Assembly: GCA_033852075.1 (NCBI GenBank)
Contig: JAWSVC010000023.1
Location: 36,138-100,137, forward strand
Source: QZLE01 sp033852075
GTDB taxonomy: Bacteria > Pseudomonadota > Gammaproteobacteria > QZLD01
Direction: 5' to 3'
DNA length: 64,000 nt
Under the pieces are notes generated by a model, which ran no database searches, had not been told where the DNA came from, and saw only the letters and a list, made by a program, of their open reading frames with translations. Made by a program: the position numbers and the translations under genes. Positions 44,870 through 54,692 of the stretch are shown piece by piece. How positions within the stretch are numbered: position 1 is the first letter of the stretch; every line of letters begins with the position of its first letter.

Positions 44870-45466
44870 ATGAGCGATCTGGATCGCAATGCACAAAATA
44901 ATGATTACCACATAGCATCAAGCGCAGCATCACCTGACCTTGACTGGAGTCAAGTTAGAGAAACCGTATTTATGCTGAATCTTGCTGTTGGTCAAATATT
45001 AGCCTCATTAAAGGATGGGGATGAAGGGATAGGGGTTCTTTCTGATAATTTTATTAATATGGCTGGAGAATTAACTGAAGTTGAATTATTAGCAGAACGT
45101 TTTTCAACTGATGCAGGCCAAAATATTAATGAAGATAGTAAAGAACAGATTATAAGACACTGTAAATCGGTTACTAATTCCGTACACAAATCCATAGTTA
45201 CATTTCAATTTTATGATCGATTATGTCAAAAGCTTGAGCGTGTATCAGTTGGACTTTCCAGTGTGGCAAGTTTGATTGGTGACCCCGAAAAAATTTTTAA
45301 CCCTTCTGAATGGGATAAATTACATCGTGTAATTCATACAAGTTATGGCACTGAAGAAGAAAGGCAGATGCTTGAGCTTTTAAAGCAGGGATACTCTGTT
45401 CCAGAAGCAATTGAAAAAGTGGTAATAAAAAATAATTCGGATGAGGAAGCTGTAGAGCTATTTTAA
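44870..45466 (+). CDS. CheZ-like candidate phosphatase in a kinase operon
   Basis: This 198-residue helical protein has no signal peptide. The segment FQFYDRLCQKLERV (residues 112-125) places Asp116 and Gln120 in a D-x-x-x-Q arrangement inside an amphipathic helix. It resembles CheZ, where FQDLTGQ supplies the residues that dephosphorylate CheY. The rest is a long helical hairpin and an acidic tail. Similarity outside the motif is weak, so this is inference. The start is ATG at 44870 after ATAGGG. Its stop overlaps the next start (TAATG), leading an operon of two hybrid kinases and a GGDEF-EAL regulator, all containing receiver-like domains it could act on. An inverted repeat (CTATATC / GATATAG, 44811-44840) lies upstream. 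Confidence 0.6.
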   Translation: MSDLDRNAQNNDYHIASSAASPDLDWSQVRETVFMLNLAVGQILASLKDGDEGIGVLSDNFINMAGELTEVELLAERFSTDAGQNINEDSKEQIIRHCKSVTNSVHKSIVTFQFYDRLCQKLERVSVGLSSVASLIGDPEKIFNPSEWDKLHRVIHTSYGTEEERQMLELLKQGYSVPEAIEKVVIKNNSDEEAVELF

Positions 45467-47574
45467 TGAACGCTATGACAGAAAATTTACCGAAAATATT
45501 GGTAGTTGATGATCAGGAGATGAATATCTACGCCATGGAACAGGTGCTAAAAAATATTGGCGCTGAGATTTTTACTGCTCAATCAGGCAATGAAGCGTTA
45601 TCACGTATACTTTATCATGACTTCGCTCTTATACTTATGGATGTGCAGATGCCAGAAATGAATGGCTTTGAAACTGCTGAAATTATACGCTCTAACGATG
45701 CCACCAAGTGCACCCCTATTATTTTCGTAACAGCAATCAATAAAGAAGAGAAATACGTTGCCAGGGGATATCAAACAGGAGCTGTGGATTATTTATTTAA
45801 ACCAGTTGATCCAGATATCCTCGTCGCAAAGGTTAATTTTTTCCTTGATCTAGCTAATGTACACAATGAATTAAAGCTTAAGCAGTCAGAACTTGAATTT
45901 TTGAATAACAAACTTATAGAAGAAAATGAACAGAGAAAAAAAGCAGAAAAAGCCGCATTAGAAGCCAGTAAAACGAAAAGTATGTTTTTAGCCAATATGA
46001 GTCATGAGATAAGAACCCCTATGAATGGCGTTATTGGCATGATTGGACTGCTTTTAGACACTGAACTAACAGACCTTCAACGTGAATATGCAGAAGACGT
46101 TAAATTTTCAGCTGATTCTTTGCTTGGAATTATCAACGATATTTTAGATTTCTCAAAAATTGAAGCAGGCAAGCTTGATCTTGAAGTAATCGATTTTGAT
46201 CTACGCAATGCTATTAGCCACATAGTTTCAACCTTGAGACATAAAGCTCATGAAAAAGGGATTGCAATTAATTCTGAAATTGATGATCAAGTACCATCTC
46301 TTATTAAAGGTGACCCTACGAGGTTAAGGCAAATATTACTCAATTTAACAGGTAATGCTATTAAGTTTACTCAAGAGGGAAGTGTAACTATACAAGTCCA
46401 ACTTGTGTCAGAAACTGCAGCTGACGCCACAATTAGATTCAATGTTATCGACACAGGAATCGGTATTGAAAAACATAGGCTTGATAAAATCTTTGAATCA
46501 TTCACGCAAGCGGATGATTCAACAACCAGACAGTTCGGTGGTACAGGTTTGGGATTAACAATTTCCAAACAATTAATTGAACTAATGAACGGGGTTATTA
46601 CAGTAACAAGTGAGATTGATGAAGGAACGGTATTCACTTTTGAAATAACCCTGGAAAAACAAAATAATGAAAACACAGAATCAGAGCATACCGGTGAATC
46701 TTCTTATGAAGAATCAGATAACATACAAATACCTCCAGCTGAATCAGCCCCCCTAAAAAACACGGAAATCACTGGTAAAAGAATATTGGTTGTAGATAAT
46801 GACCAAAAAACTTTAACAAATGTTTCCACCTTGCTTTATGACCTTGGATGTAATCCACTTGTAACCAGAAGCGGCATTGAAGCAATTGATATATTAAAAA
46901 CAACATCAGCTGAAAATGGCATAGATATCATACTGATAGATGCAATCCTATCAGACATGGATGGCGCAGATCTTGGTGAACAAATATTAAACATGAAGCT
47001 CCCTTATAAACCAAAGCTGATTATGTCTACAGCTGTTGGCAAGAGGGGGGAGGGCGCAAAGGCTAAAGAGATAGGGTTTAGCGGATATCTATCTAAACCT
47101 GCTAATTCAACGCAATTACATGAAACATTGAGCGCAGTAATTTCAAATAATGAAGCCAACATAAATTTCATTACAAAATACTCATTTGCAGAAAGTCAAA
47201 AGCAAGAAGCTAATATCTTATTGGTTGAAGATAATCAAATAAATAGAACTGTAGCATCGGTTATTATTAAAAAGTTTGGTTGCATGGTTGATACCGCTAC
47301 CAATGGCAAAGAAGCAATAGAAGCACTTCTGGAAAATGATTATGACATCATTCTTATGGATTGTGAAATGCCCATAATGGATGGGTTTGCAGCAACAAAA
47401 AACATTAGAAATATGGATAACCATAAAAAGGATGTTCCTATAATTGCAATCACTGCTTATGCAATGGATGGGGATAGAGAAAAATGTTTGTCTTCAGGAA
47501 TGGATGATCATATTACCAAACCTATAACAGCAAATGTATTAACAGGCCTACTTGAAAGGTGGCTTAAAAAATAA
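45466..47574 (+). CDS. Hybrid histidine kinase: REC-HisKA-HATPase-REC-REC
   Basis: This is a 702-residue cytosolic kinase. The N-terminal receiver has Asp59 in LMDVQMPEMNG. A coiled coil follows, then HisKA with His180 in NMSHEIRTPMNG and HATPase (NLTGNAIKFTQEG, DTGIGI, GGTGLGL). Receiver 2 has Asp492 in LIDAILSDMDG. Receiver 3 has Asp632 in LMDCEMPIMDG. No sensor domain is present, so input must come through the first receiver or a partner. It overlaps the CheZ-like gene and the following kinase by one base (TAATG), so the four proteins are likely made in fixed ratio. Confidence 0.9.
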   Translation: MNAMTENLPKILVVDDQEMNIYAMEQVLKNIGAEIFTAQSGNEALSRILYHDFALILMDVQMPEMNGFETAEIIRSNDATKCTPIIFVTAINKEEKYVARGYQTGAVDYLFKPVDPDILVAKVNFFLDLANVHNELKLKQSELEFLNNKLIEENEQRKKAEKAALEASKTKSMFLANMSHEIRTPMNGVIGMIGLLLDTELTDLQREYAEDVKFSADSLLGIINDILDFSKIEAGKLDLEVIDFDLRNAISHIVSTLRHKAHEKGIAINSEIDDQVPSLIKGDPTRLRQILLNLTGNAIKFTQEGSVTIQVQLVSETAADATIRFNVIDTGIGIEKHRLDKIFESFTQADDSTTRQFGGTGLGLTISKQLIELMNGVITVTSEIDEGTVFTFEITLEKQNNENTESEHTGESSYEESDNIQIPPAESAPLKNTEITGKRILVVDNDQKTLTNVSTLLYDLGCNPLVTRSGIEAIDILKTTSAENGIDIILIDAILSDMDGADLGEQILNMKLPYKPKLIMSTAVGKRGEGAKAKEIGFSGYLSKPANSTQLHETLSAVISNNEANINFITKYSFAESQKQEANILLVEDNQINRTVASVIIKKFGCMVDTATNGKEAIEALLENDYDIILMDCEMPIMDGFAATKNIRNMDNHKKDVPIIAITAYAMDGDREKCLSSGMDDHITKPITANVLTGLLERWLKK

Positions 47575-50240
47575 TGTCGGAACAGAGCACTGAAAATACA
47601 GGTATAGTTATTGAAATGTTAAAACATGAGATTGAATATCTCAATGTAACCGTACGCCTTGTAAAAGGGGAGTTAGAAAAAGAAAGAAACCATAGAAAAA
47701 TCCTACAACTTCAGCTTAAATCTGGTGTTAGAGAAGAAGCAGATGAAAGTTCATCTGATAATGATGTTCCTAACAAAGTATCATTAAGTAAAGATATATA
47801 TTCCATTTTAGATCTAAATGAATTACTGGGGTATTTTGAAGAAAATATAACTGGTCTTACTTCAGTAGATGGTTTTTTGTTTAATGTAATTGATCCAGAA
47901 AAAGAAAATCTAATCTGCGAACGAATTAAACTTCCTCCTGCTTATTATGGCATTGAGGCAATGTATAGGCATTATAAATTTCCATTAAGCCAATTTGATG
48001 CGAATGTACACGCATTTCGCGATCAAGCATCCATAATCGTTGATGAATCAAATCTTAATAACTATTCAGAAAGTACTAAAACAAGATTTGAACGTTGGAA
48101 AATGCATAAAATGATGGTAATACCGATATCGCATTCAGACGATGCCAGCCCAATTGGGACGGTAATGATTTTTTCTCAAGAAGGAGAAATAGATAATAAG
48201 TCGGTTAATTTTATAAATAAACTGATAAAGAGTTTTATTCTGCCACTTAAAAACGCAATAAAGTACACAAACTTAAAGCGCAGAGAAGATTCTATAAAAA
48301 ATATAGAAGAAGAGCATTTAAGATTTCTGCGGTTTGTTGTAGAAATCAACAATCTAAACAATGTTGAACTAATTAGAGAGATTGTATGTGAGGAGTTCCT
48401 TACTAGTTTTGGTTTTGATGTAGCATCAATATTTGTGCAACACGATAATAAGTTAAAATGTTGTAATACAGTAGTAAGTGATGAAGAATATAACGAAATT
48501 GAAAGAAGGTGGACAGAGTACTTTCAAAAAGTTGATTATAAATTAAGTTTAAAAGAAGGTAGCCCTCCAACTTGTTATTTGCAAAATGCCATTCAACACA
48601 TCCCTGACACGAGTGAAATAGTACATCTTCCTATGTCTGTTATTGATAGAGACATTGTTAACATAACAGGAGGAAAGCCTAGGACTATGCTTTGCTTGCC
48701 CATAAGAGAACACTATCACCCAGTCGGCGTTTTATGGATGTTTAGTCTTAAAGAACAAGTAAAACTAACTGATCAACAACTTAAACTAATAGAATTATTA
48801 TGTGTTTTTGTTGGTGCCGAAATGGCAAATGCCCAGCTATACACAACAGCTGAGAAGCAAAAAATTGAGATTGAAGCTCTTAACTTAGATCTTAATTCTA
48901 CTGTTCATGAGTTAGAAGAACATAAAAATAATTTACAATATATAGTTAATGAAAAAACATATGATATAACCCAAGCCAAAGAAGAAGCAGAGAGGGCAAA
49001 TGCTGCAAAATCTGAATTCCTGGCAAATATGTCTCATGAATTAAGAACCCCGTTAAATAGCATGCTTATGCTAACTAAGTTAATTCTAAATGATGATGAA
49101 AAGAATCTAACCCCTAATCAACTAGAATATGCAAAAATCATTTATGAGAGTGGACAGAACCTTTTACAGTTAATAAACGATATTCTTGATATTTCAAAAG
49201 CTGAATCAGGAAAAATGCAGATGGATCTATTGAAGATTAATCTGCTTGATCATATCAATGGAATTATTGATGTTTATAGAATTTCAATTGAAAAACAGCA
49301 GCTATTTATAAAAACAGATTTTAAAAATAATATTCCAATATTTATATATTCTGATCCGCAGCGATTAGAGCAGGTACTTGTTAATCTGATATCCAATGCA
49401 ATGAAATTCACAAACGAAGGAGGTATTACACTTAGTGTATTTATACCTAATAAAAATGAACTTCTAAATTTATTCCCAAGCAAAGCTAGTAGAGAATTTA
49501 TTGCAATTAGTGTTGAAGATACAGGGATAGGCATATCTGATGAAAAGCAAAAAAATATTTTTGAAGCATTTATGCAGGCAGACGGTTCAATTAGCAGGCA
49601 TTATGGGGGAACTGGACTAGGGTTAGCAATATGTAAAGAGATCTGCACGCTACTTGATGGAGATATCGCATTGCAATCTACTGAAAACAAAGGAAGTAAA
49701 TTTACAGTATATTTGCCTGTTGAACCAAGTGAAGAAAAAATAATTAATGATAAAGATGAAATTTTAATTGATGATAAAAAACTTGAGGAGTGCATAGTCT
49801 CGCATCATGAAGACGATAAAGAAAATATCGCTCAGGATAATGCCATTGATAATGAGATTGCTGAACCTGAATTAGAAGTAGGGCAGGAAAAAACTGAAGA
49901 GCATTTGCATGGATTGCCTATACTTATTTTAGATAATGATATGCGTAATGCTTATATATTAGCAAATAAATTAAAACAAAAAGGTATGCATGTTGAGCTT
50001 GCAGATAGCGTTAATCTTGCAATAAAGAAAATAAATAAAATTGAGTATATTCATATAGCTATGATCAAAGGTATCAATAATATTAAGAAGATCAAAGAAA
50101 ATGTATCTAAAGATACTTTGATAATAGGAACAGATAACAGCAATGATTTACTTGGCATTGAAAATTCAGGAGCAAATATCACTCTTAATTATCCAGTAGA
50201 TCCTGATAGTCTAATTTCTCAACTTCATCAAGTGGATTAA
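47574..50240 (+). CDS. GAF-domain hybrid histidine kinase with a degenerate receiver
   Basis: This is an 888-residue cytosolic kinase. An N-terminal coiled coil is followed by two GAF domains (about 75-230 and 255-420), a coiled coil and HisKA with His488 in NMSHELRTPLNS. HATPase follows (NLISNAMKFTNEG, DTGIGI, GGTGLGLAICKE), then an acidic linker. The C-terminal receiver-like domain (about 780-885) keeps LILDND but has IAMIKGI where the Asp should be and LNYPVDP where the conserved Lys should be. That domain is therefore probably a pseudo-receiver used for binding. The gene lies between the other kinase and the GGDEF-EAL regulator with a 1-base overlap and a 2-base gap. Confidence 0.88.
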   Translation: MSEQSTENTGIVIEMLKHEIEYLNVTVRLVKGELEKERNHRKILQLQLKSGVREEADESSSDNDVPNKVSLSKDIYSILDLNELLGYFEENITGLTSVDGFLFNVIDPEKENLICERIKLPPAYYGIEAMYRHYKFPLSQFDANVHAFRDQASIIVDESNLNNYSESTKTRFERWKMHKMMVIPISHSDDASPIGTVMIFSQEGEIDNKSVNFINKLIKSFILPLKNAIKYTNLKRREDSIKNIEEEHLRFLRFVVEINNLNNVELIREIVCEEFLTSFGFDVASIFVQHDNKLKCCNTVVSDEEYNEIERRWTEYFQKVDYKLSLKEGSPPTCYLQNAIQHIPDTSEIVHLPMSVIDRDIVNITGGKPRTMLCLPIREHYHPVGVLWMFSLKEQVKLTDQQLKLIELLCVFVGAEMANAQLYTTAEKQKIEIEALNLDLNSTVHELEEHKNNLQYIVNEKTYDITQAKEEAERANAAKSEFLANMSHELRTPLNSMLMLTKLILNDDEKNLTPNQLEYAKIIYESGQNLLQLINDILDISKAESGKMQMDLLKINLLDHINGIIDVYRISIEKQQLFIKTDFKNNIPIFIYSDPQRLEQVLVNLISNAMKFTNEGGITLSVFIPNKNELLNLFPSKASREFIAISVEDTGIGISDEKQKNIFEAFMQADGSISRHYGGTGLGLAICKEICTLLDGDIALQSTENKGSKFTVYLPVEPSEEKIINDKDEILIDDKKLEECIVSHHEDDKENIAQDNAIDNEIAEPELEVGQEKTEEHLHGLPILILDNDMRNAYILANKLKQKGMHVELADSVNLAIKKINKIEYIHIAMIKGINNIKKIKENVSKDTLIIGTDNSNDLLGIENSGANITLNYPVDPDSLISQLHQVD

Positions 50241-50242
50241 TA

Positions 50243-52381
50243 ATGGCTGATAATAAATTTAAAGTATTAGTTGTAGATGACATAGAAGCAAACCTGTATG
50301 CCATGAAACAGGTGCTTAAGCCCATTGATAAAATTGAAGTTCTTACTGTATCCAATGGTGTTGATGCTTTAGAAATTGCAGAACAACAAGAGCTTGCTCT
50401 AATGTTCTTAGATGTACAAATGCCAGATATGAATGGGTTTGAAGTGGCATCAAAAATTCAAGAGCTTCAAGGTATTAATCGTGATGTACCAATAATAATG
50501 GTTACGGCCATTAACAAAGAAGATGAGTTTATATCTAATGGTTATAAAAGTGGTGCAATTGACTATATTTTTAAGCCCGTAAACAATGATATCTTGATAA
50601 AGAAAACCAAAGCTTTTGTTAAACTATTTGAAAATAAAAAAGAATTAGAGCGTGCAAATAAAGAATTACATATACTATCAAATAAAAATGAATCCTTCTT
50701 AGCACATGCAGGAGAAGGCATTCTTGTTATTTCAAACGTAGGAATAGTAACCTTATCAAATCCAACATCTGAAAAACTATTGGAGGCGGAAGATAGCGAA
50801 ATAGTTGGAATGCCAGTATGCAAAATTATAAACACTGACGACGCAAAACAGTACAAGTGGGAAGAATCTGTACTTTATAAATGTTCACAGAATAACAACA
50901 CATATCATATTGATAATACAGAATTTAGAAAGCTAAATGGTAGAAAATTTCCAGTAGATTATACATTTTCACCAATAAAAGAAGATCCTGAAACTGCAGG
51001 AATGATTATTTTCCGTGATATTTCAATTAGAAAGCATGCCGAAGAACAACTTATTAAACTAGCACGGTACGATTCATTAACTGGTTTAGCCAATAGGTCT
51101 GTTTTTAAAGATTCACTTGTAAGATCTATGGCTCGAGCAGCCAGACAAAAGCAACTTGTAGGGGTGATGTTTCTAGATTTAGATCATTTTAAAGATGTAA
51201 ATGATAAACATGGTCATACAATAGGAGATCAGTTATTGGTAAGCGTTGCCAATAGACTGCAAAAATGCATAAGAACTAATGATATGGCTGCAAGATTAGG
51301 AGGAGACGAATTTGCTGTAATCTTAGATTTAATAAGCTCTCCAGATAATGCTGCCCATATTGCTCAAAAAATAATTGATACTGTAGGTGGTTTGCATGAG
51401 TTAGATGGACTTTCAATATATATAAGTCCAAGTATTGGTATAACCATATATCCTGGTGAAAGCGAGACACCAGAAGACATTATTAAATCAGCAGATTCAG
51501 CAATGTACAGAGCCAAGGAGGTTGGACGCAATAACTATCAGTTTTATGATAGAAAAATGTACGAAAAAGCAAGGGAGCGTGCACACCTTGAAAATGAGCT
51601 AAAAATTGCAACAATGCGCAATGATTTTGAACTTTATTATCAACCGCAAGTATCTGCTGAAACAGGAAAAATCTGTGGATTAGAAGCGCTTCTGCGTTGG
51701 CCTCACTATGATTTTGGTATGGTATCGCCCGCAGTATTTATACCTGCAGCAGAAAGCACCGGATTAATAACTACTATAGGTGAATGGGTTCTTAGAACAG
51801 TATGCGAACAAACCTACGAATGGTTTAATAGAGGCATAACTGACATTGATCTAACTGTAGCCCTTAATGTTTCTACAAGACAATTACGTGATGGATCATT
51901 TGCGAAAATGGTGCAAGAGGTGATTAACACTTCTAATTTGCAGCCAAACCAAATTGAAATTGAAATCACTGAAAGTACAATCATGGACGACCCCAAAACC
52001 GCAATAGCTGAATTACAAAAAGTACATAATCTTGGTGTCAGAATAGCTATGGATGATTTTGGAACCGGATTTTCATCGCTTAGTTATCTGAATATGCTGC
52101 CAATAGATACAATCAAAATTGATCAAAGCTTCACTAAGGATATTGGTGTAGATCCCAAAGACGAGGTGATTGTTAAGGCTATAATCAAGCTGGCACATAC
52201 TCTTGGACTAAAAGTTATTGCAGAAGGTGTTGAAGAAGAGTATCACGTTAATTTCTTGCGTGAAAACGAATGTGATATTTTGCAAGGTTATTATTACAGT
52301 AGACCTGTAGCTGTTGATATTATCACTGAGTTACTACTTGAAAATGACACCAAAGAACCTCATCATGATTTAACTAATTAA
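50243..52381 (+). CDS. Response regulator with PAS, GGDEF and EAL domains (c-di-GMP turnover)
   Basis: This 712-residue output protein has a receiver with Asp57 in FLDVQMPDMNG, a PAS domain (about 150-270), and GGDEF with an intact RLGGDEF motif (353-357). An RTND sequence five residues before the motif fits the inhibitory I-site (RxxD). EAL is intact with Glu481 in GLEALLRW and DDFGTGFSSL. Both c-di-GMP synthesis and breakdown are therefore possible, with the receiver setting the balance. It ends the operon and is the probable output for the two kinases. The PilZ protein at 7.5 kb is a candidate effector. Confidence 0.93.
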   Translation: MADNKFKVLVVDDIEANLYAMKQVLKPIDKIEVLTVSNGVDALEIAEQQELALMFLDVQMPDMNGFEVASKIQELQGINRDVPIIMVTAINKEDEFISNGYKSGAIDYIFKPVNNDILIKKTKAFVKLFENKKELERANKELHILSNKNESFLAHAGEGILVISNVGIVTLSNPTSEKLLEAEDSEIVGMPVCKIINTDDAKQYKWEESVLYKCSQNNNTYHIDNTEFRKLNGRKFPVDYTFSPIKEDPETAGMIIFRDISIRKHAEEQLIKLARYDSLTGLANRSVFKDSLVRSMARAARQKQLVGVMFLDLDHFKDVNDKHGHTIGDQLLVSVANRLQKCIRTNDMAARLGGDEFAVILDLISSPDNAAHIAQKIIDTVGGLHELDGLSIYISPSIGITIYPGESETPEDIIKSADSAMYRAKEVGRNNYQFYDRKMYEKARERAHLENELKIATMRNDFELYYQPQVSAETGKICGLEALLRWPHYDFGMVSPAVFIPAAESTGLITTIGEWVLRTVCEQTYEWFNRGITDIDLTVALNVSTRQLRDGSFAKMVQEVINTSNLQPNQIEIEITESTIMDDPKTAIAELQKVHNLGVRIAMDDFGTGFSSLSYLNMLPIDTIKIDQSFTKDIGVDPKDEVIVKAIIKLAHTLGLKVIAEGVEEEYHVNFLRENECDILQGYYYSRPVAVDIITELLLENDTKEPHHDLTN

Positions 52382-52683
52382 CCTTCATAATATATTGCAT
52401 ACATTTTAAACACACAAATAATAGGAAGAGTTGGTCTCATATCAAGCTATATTTATTTTTGATACGTTATTTAACATAATATATATTATGCGCAATTAGA
52501 TGCAGAGCCAAGGATAGGTGTATAGCACCACAATCAGCCATATTATGTGTAGTTATGGTTATTATGTTAAATACTATGTAATAAATGGCAATATATTGTT
52601 TTGTAGGTAAAATCTGAAACTTTTATCGGGTATAACTACTCTAAAATTAAAGGAGAAAAGCATTTTATTTGTAATTATGGTTT
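52382..52683. other. Intergenic region, no gene found
   Basis: About 300 AT-rich bases lie after the GGDEF-EAL operon. I see short AT palindromes such as ATAATATATATTAT near 52478-52491 and an AAAGGAG at about 52650 that is too far from the next start to serve it. No convincing terminator or RNA was recognised. Confidence 0.4.
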
Positions 52684-52935
52684 ATGGTGGTAAGCAACAT
52701 GCTAAATGGTTTTGTATATGATGTTTATGATGCTAATAATGAGCGGTGGGATTTAAATATTGATGGTTTCATCTTTCATTGCACTTATACTCCTGCTGAT
52801 GATTGGATCGAGGTTTATTGTCCTCAATTATCAAATATGCCCAAAGGCACAGAAGCTAAGAAAATTAATTACCATACTATAGCTCATTTTCTTGCCTCTC
52901 AAATTCTGAGAGAATCTGGATTATTGTCCGCTTAA
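52684..52935 (+). CDS. Hypothetical small protein
   Basis: This protein of 78-83 residues is not recognised. It is soluble, with alternating aromatic strands (GFVYDVYDANNERWDLNIDGF, HCTYTPADDWIEVYCPQL as read in two parts) and a final helix (YHTIAHFLASQILRESG). This looks like a small alpha/beta fold. The ATG at 52699 may be the real start, since residues before it are not distinctive and neither start has a strong ribosome site. It ends 4 bases inside the convergent gene. Confidence 0.5.
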   Translation: MVVSNMLNGFVYDVYDANNERWDLNIDGFIFHCTYTPADDWIEVYCPQLSNMPKGTEAKKINYHTIAHFLASQILRESGLLSA

Positions 52936-53342
52936 ATATCTTCAGGCTTAGAAAATCTATCTTTTCTTAACGTACTATTTGAACTAATACCGCTTTTTCG
53001 TACACGCCTTATATTATTTCTAGCAAGCACTTTATATTCATCAACAACATCTTCGCTTAATACTTTTAAATCTTTCACGTCGTTTTCTAGCTTATACATT
53101 AAAGCATTTCTAATCTCTGCCTGATTGATCAGGTATGCTTTTAAAGGTTCACTGCCTTCATTGAGTTGTGAAAGTTGGCTTAATTGATCTGAGCTATATG
53201 TATAGCAATCGGTTATCTTATTGATGTTATAACTACCGCACTTTTCAATAGTATCAACTGTAAAATCAACTGCAGAATGCATATTAGGCCCTGCAGCATT
53301 TAAATAACTGTCGATTTTTTTCTTAAATTGCGCGCTATTCAT
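52932..53342 (-). CDS. Hypothetical helical protein, phasin-like
   Basis: This 136-residue, almost entirely helical protein has no membrane segment. The central stretch (SSDQLSQLSQLNEGSEPLKA, then YLINQAEIRNALMYKLENDV) has the heptad pattern and spacing of phasins, which coat polyhydroxyalkanoate granules. The basic Arg/Lys tail differs from typical phasins. Only the pattern is seen, so phasin is a suggestion. It is convergent with the small gene at 52684. Confidence 0.45.
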   Translation of the reverse strand: MNSAQFKKKIDSYLNAAGPNMHSAVDFTVDTIEKCGSYNINKITDCYTYSSDQLSQLSQLNEGSEPLKAYLINQAEIRNALMYKLENDVKDLKVLSEDVVDEYKVLARNNIRRVRKSGISSNSTLRKDRFSKPEDI

Positions 53343-53577
53343 TTGTGACTCCTGAAGATCAGTTTAAAACCGACATCATGCCAGCCAAAATTATGTCCAT
53401 ATATATATTTATTATGAACCCTAAAATGCGGCATTGCAACATTATATTTATTTAATATGAACATCAATAACTTATCATAATAAGCCGCCTAATAACAAGT
53501 TGTCATACCTCAGAATAACGTAAGTACATGCCGGCTTTCATGAATCAAATTTCACAAAAGCCGGTTGTTATAGCTTC

Positions 53578-54462
53578 TTAAAAATTCTGTTTTTCCACTA
53601 TAATTTTCTTTTTAGATAAAACAAATAAACTTAGGCCTAATATTACAACAGCCAGTCCAATCCATTGTTGTTGCATTACTTGTTCATTATTGATCATAAC
53701 CCCTAAGAACATTGCAAAAACTGGTGTCATAAGAGTTATCAATCCAACGCTAACAACATTCATATTTTTAAGCACAAAATAATATGCAATAAACCCTAAT
53801 AATGACCCTCCAATAGCAAGGTATAGGATAGATAGAAGATTTATTGTACTTATTTCACCAGGCATGGCACCGTCAATTAGAAGCCACATGCAAACATACA
53901 ATGTAGCAGAGACGATTAATGTTCCTGTAGTTTGGCCTAATGGATGAAGTTCACTACCTGTAATCTTTACACATATAGTACTTATATTAAATAAACAAAC
54001 AGCAAACAATATAATACCTATACCAAGAGCTTCTGGTCCTGCCGCAATATTGGTTTCAAATACAAGTGTTAACCCTATTACTGATACAACGATACCTGCA
54101 AGTTTTTTCTTTGTAAGAAACCTCTCTTTTAATATTACTGCTGCTAAAATTGCTGAAATAATCGGAGTTAATCCAAATAATATTGATATAAGGCCTGATG
54201 ATACATATCTAGACCCCCAGTAAACACAGGTAAGGCCACCAAAAACACCAATTGATCCTGACAAGTAAGCTAAAATTGATTTTTTATCTACTGGCACCCT
54301 AATTTTTAGGGCCTTACAAATAAAAAAGGCCAATAATGCCGCAATAAACATACGTAGCGTTACAGCAGCAACAAAGCTTACGCTACCAGTGCTAAGTATT
54401 ATAGCCAATGGTGTTGTCGACCAAATTGCAACAACAAGTATATAGCTGATTATTATCGGCAT
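53578..54462 (-). CDS. EamA/DMT-family membrane transporter
   Basis: This 294-residue protein has about ten hydrophobic segments in two EamA repeats. Repeat 1 has WSTTPLAIILS and SGLISILFGLTPIISAILA; repeat 2 has AVCLFNISTICVK and LMTPVFAMFLGVMI. DMT proteins of this kind export amino acids or metabolites. The leader region on the same strand holds a short ORF with two Trp codons and a terminator with an alternative pairing (54503-54665). This points to aromatic-amino-acid control and, by inference, to a tryptophan-related substrate. Confidence 0.88.
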   Translation of the reverse strand: MPIIISYILVVAIWSTTPLAIILSTGSVSFVAAVTLRMFIAALLAFFICKALKIRVPVDKKSILAYLSGSIGVFGGLTCVYWGSRYVSSGLISILFGLTPIISAILAAVILKERFLTKKKLAGIVVSVIGLTLVFETNIAAGPEALGIGIILFAVCLFNISTICVKITGSELHPLGQTTGTLIVSATLYVCMWLLIDGAMPGEISTINLLSILYLAIGGSLLGFIAYYFVLKNMNVVSVGLITLMTPVFAMFLGVMINNEQVMQQQWIGLAVVILGLSLFVLSKKKIIVEKQNF

Positions 54463-54502
54463 CTCTTTACTCCTTATGGTTAAGCAGATAAAAGCTGCAA
54501 AA

Positions 54503-54532
54503 AAAAACCGCAGCTTATATGCTGCGGTTTTT
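54503..54532 (-). terminator. Candidate attenuator terminator in the EamA leader
   Basis: A perfect 12-bp stem (AAAAACCGCAGC / GCTGCGGTTTTT, loop of 6) is followed on the minus strand by a run of nine T. It lies 41 bases before the transporter start. The 5' arm (CCGCAGC in RNA sense, plus-strand 54521-54527) can instead pair with GCTGTGG near the end of the leader ORF (54568-54574), giving an antiterminator. Confidence 0.85.
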
Positions 54533-54557
54533 GAACTATATTTGAGAAATATTTATG

Positions 54558-54665
54558 TCATTCAATCCCACAGCCATTGCAAAATCGCGCCCATGCCCAT
54601 GCAGCGATATGCATGAGAGCAGGTGCTCGTTTTTGACTTTTGACTGTAAGAACTAAACTTTTCAT
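54558..54665 (-). CDS. 35-residue candidate leader peptide with Trp codons
   Basis: An ATG at 54665 opens a 35-codon frame ending at TGA (54560-54558). The peptide contains HIAAWAWARFCNGCG, with two TGG codons separated by one codon. An internal ATG at codon 18 would give an 18-residue peptide. The end of the frame overlaps the segment that can pair with the terminator arm. The layout of promoter, short Trp-bearing ORF, terminator and transporter gene is that of ribosome-mediated attenuation. The AGAGG ribosome site is about 13 bases from the ATG, which is longer than usual. Confidence 0.6.
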   Translation of the reverse strand: MKSLVLTVKSQKRAPALMHIAAWAWARFCNGCGIE

Positions 54666-54692
54666 CTTAAAAAAATATTCCTCTTTTCATAC

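Noticed and set aside
53531..53564. Hairpin CCGGCTTT ... AAAGCCGG after the EamA gene as a terminator
   Set aside because: The stem is interrupted by mismatches and lacks a T-run on the minus strand; not strong enough to annotate.
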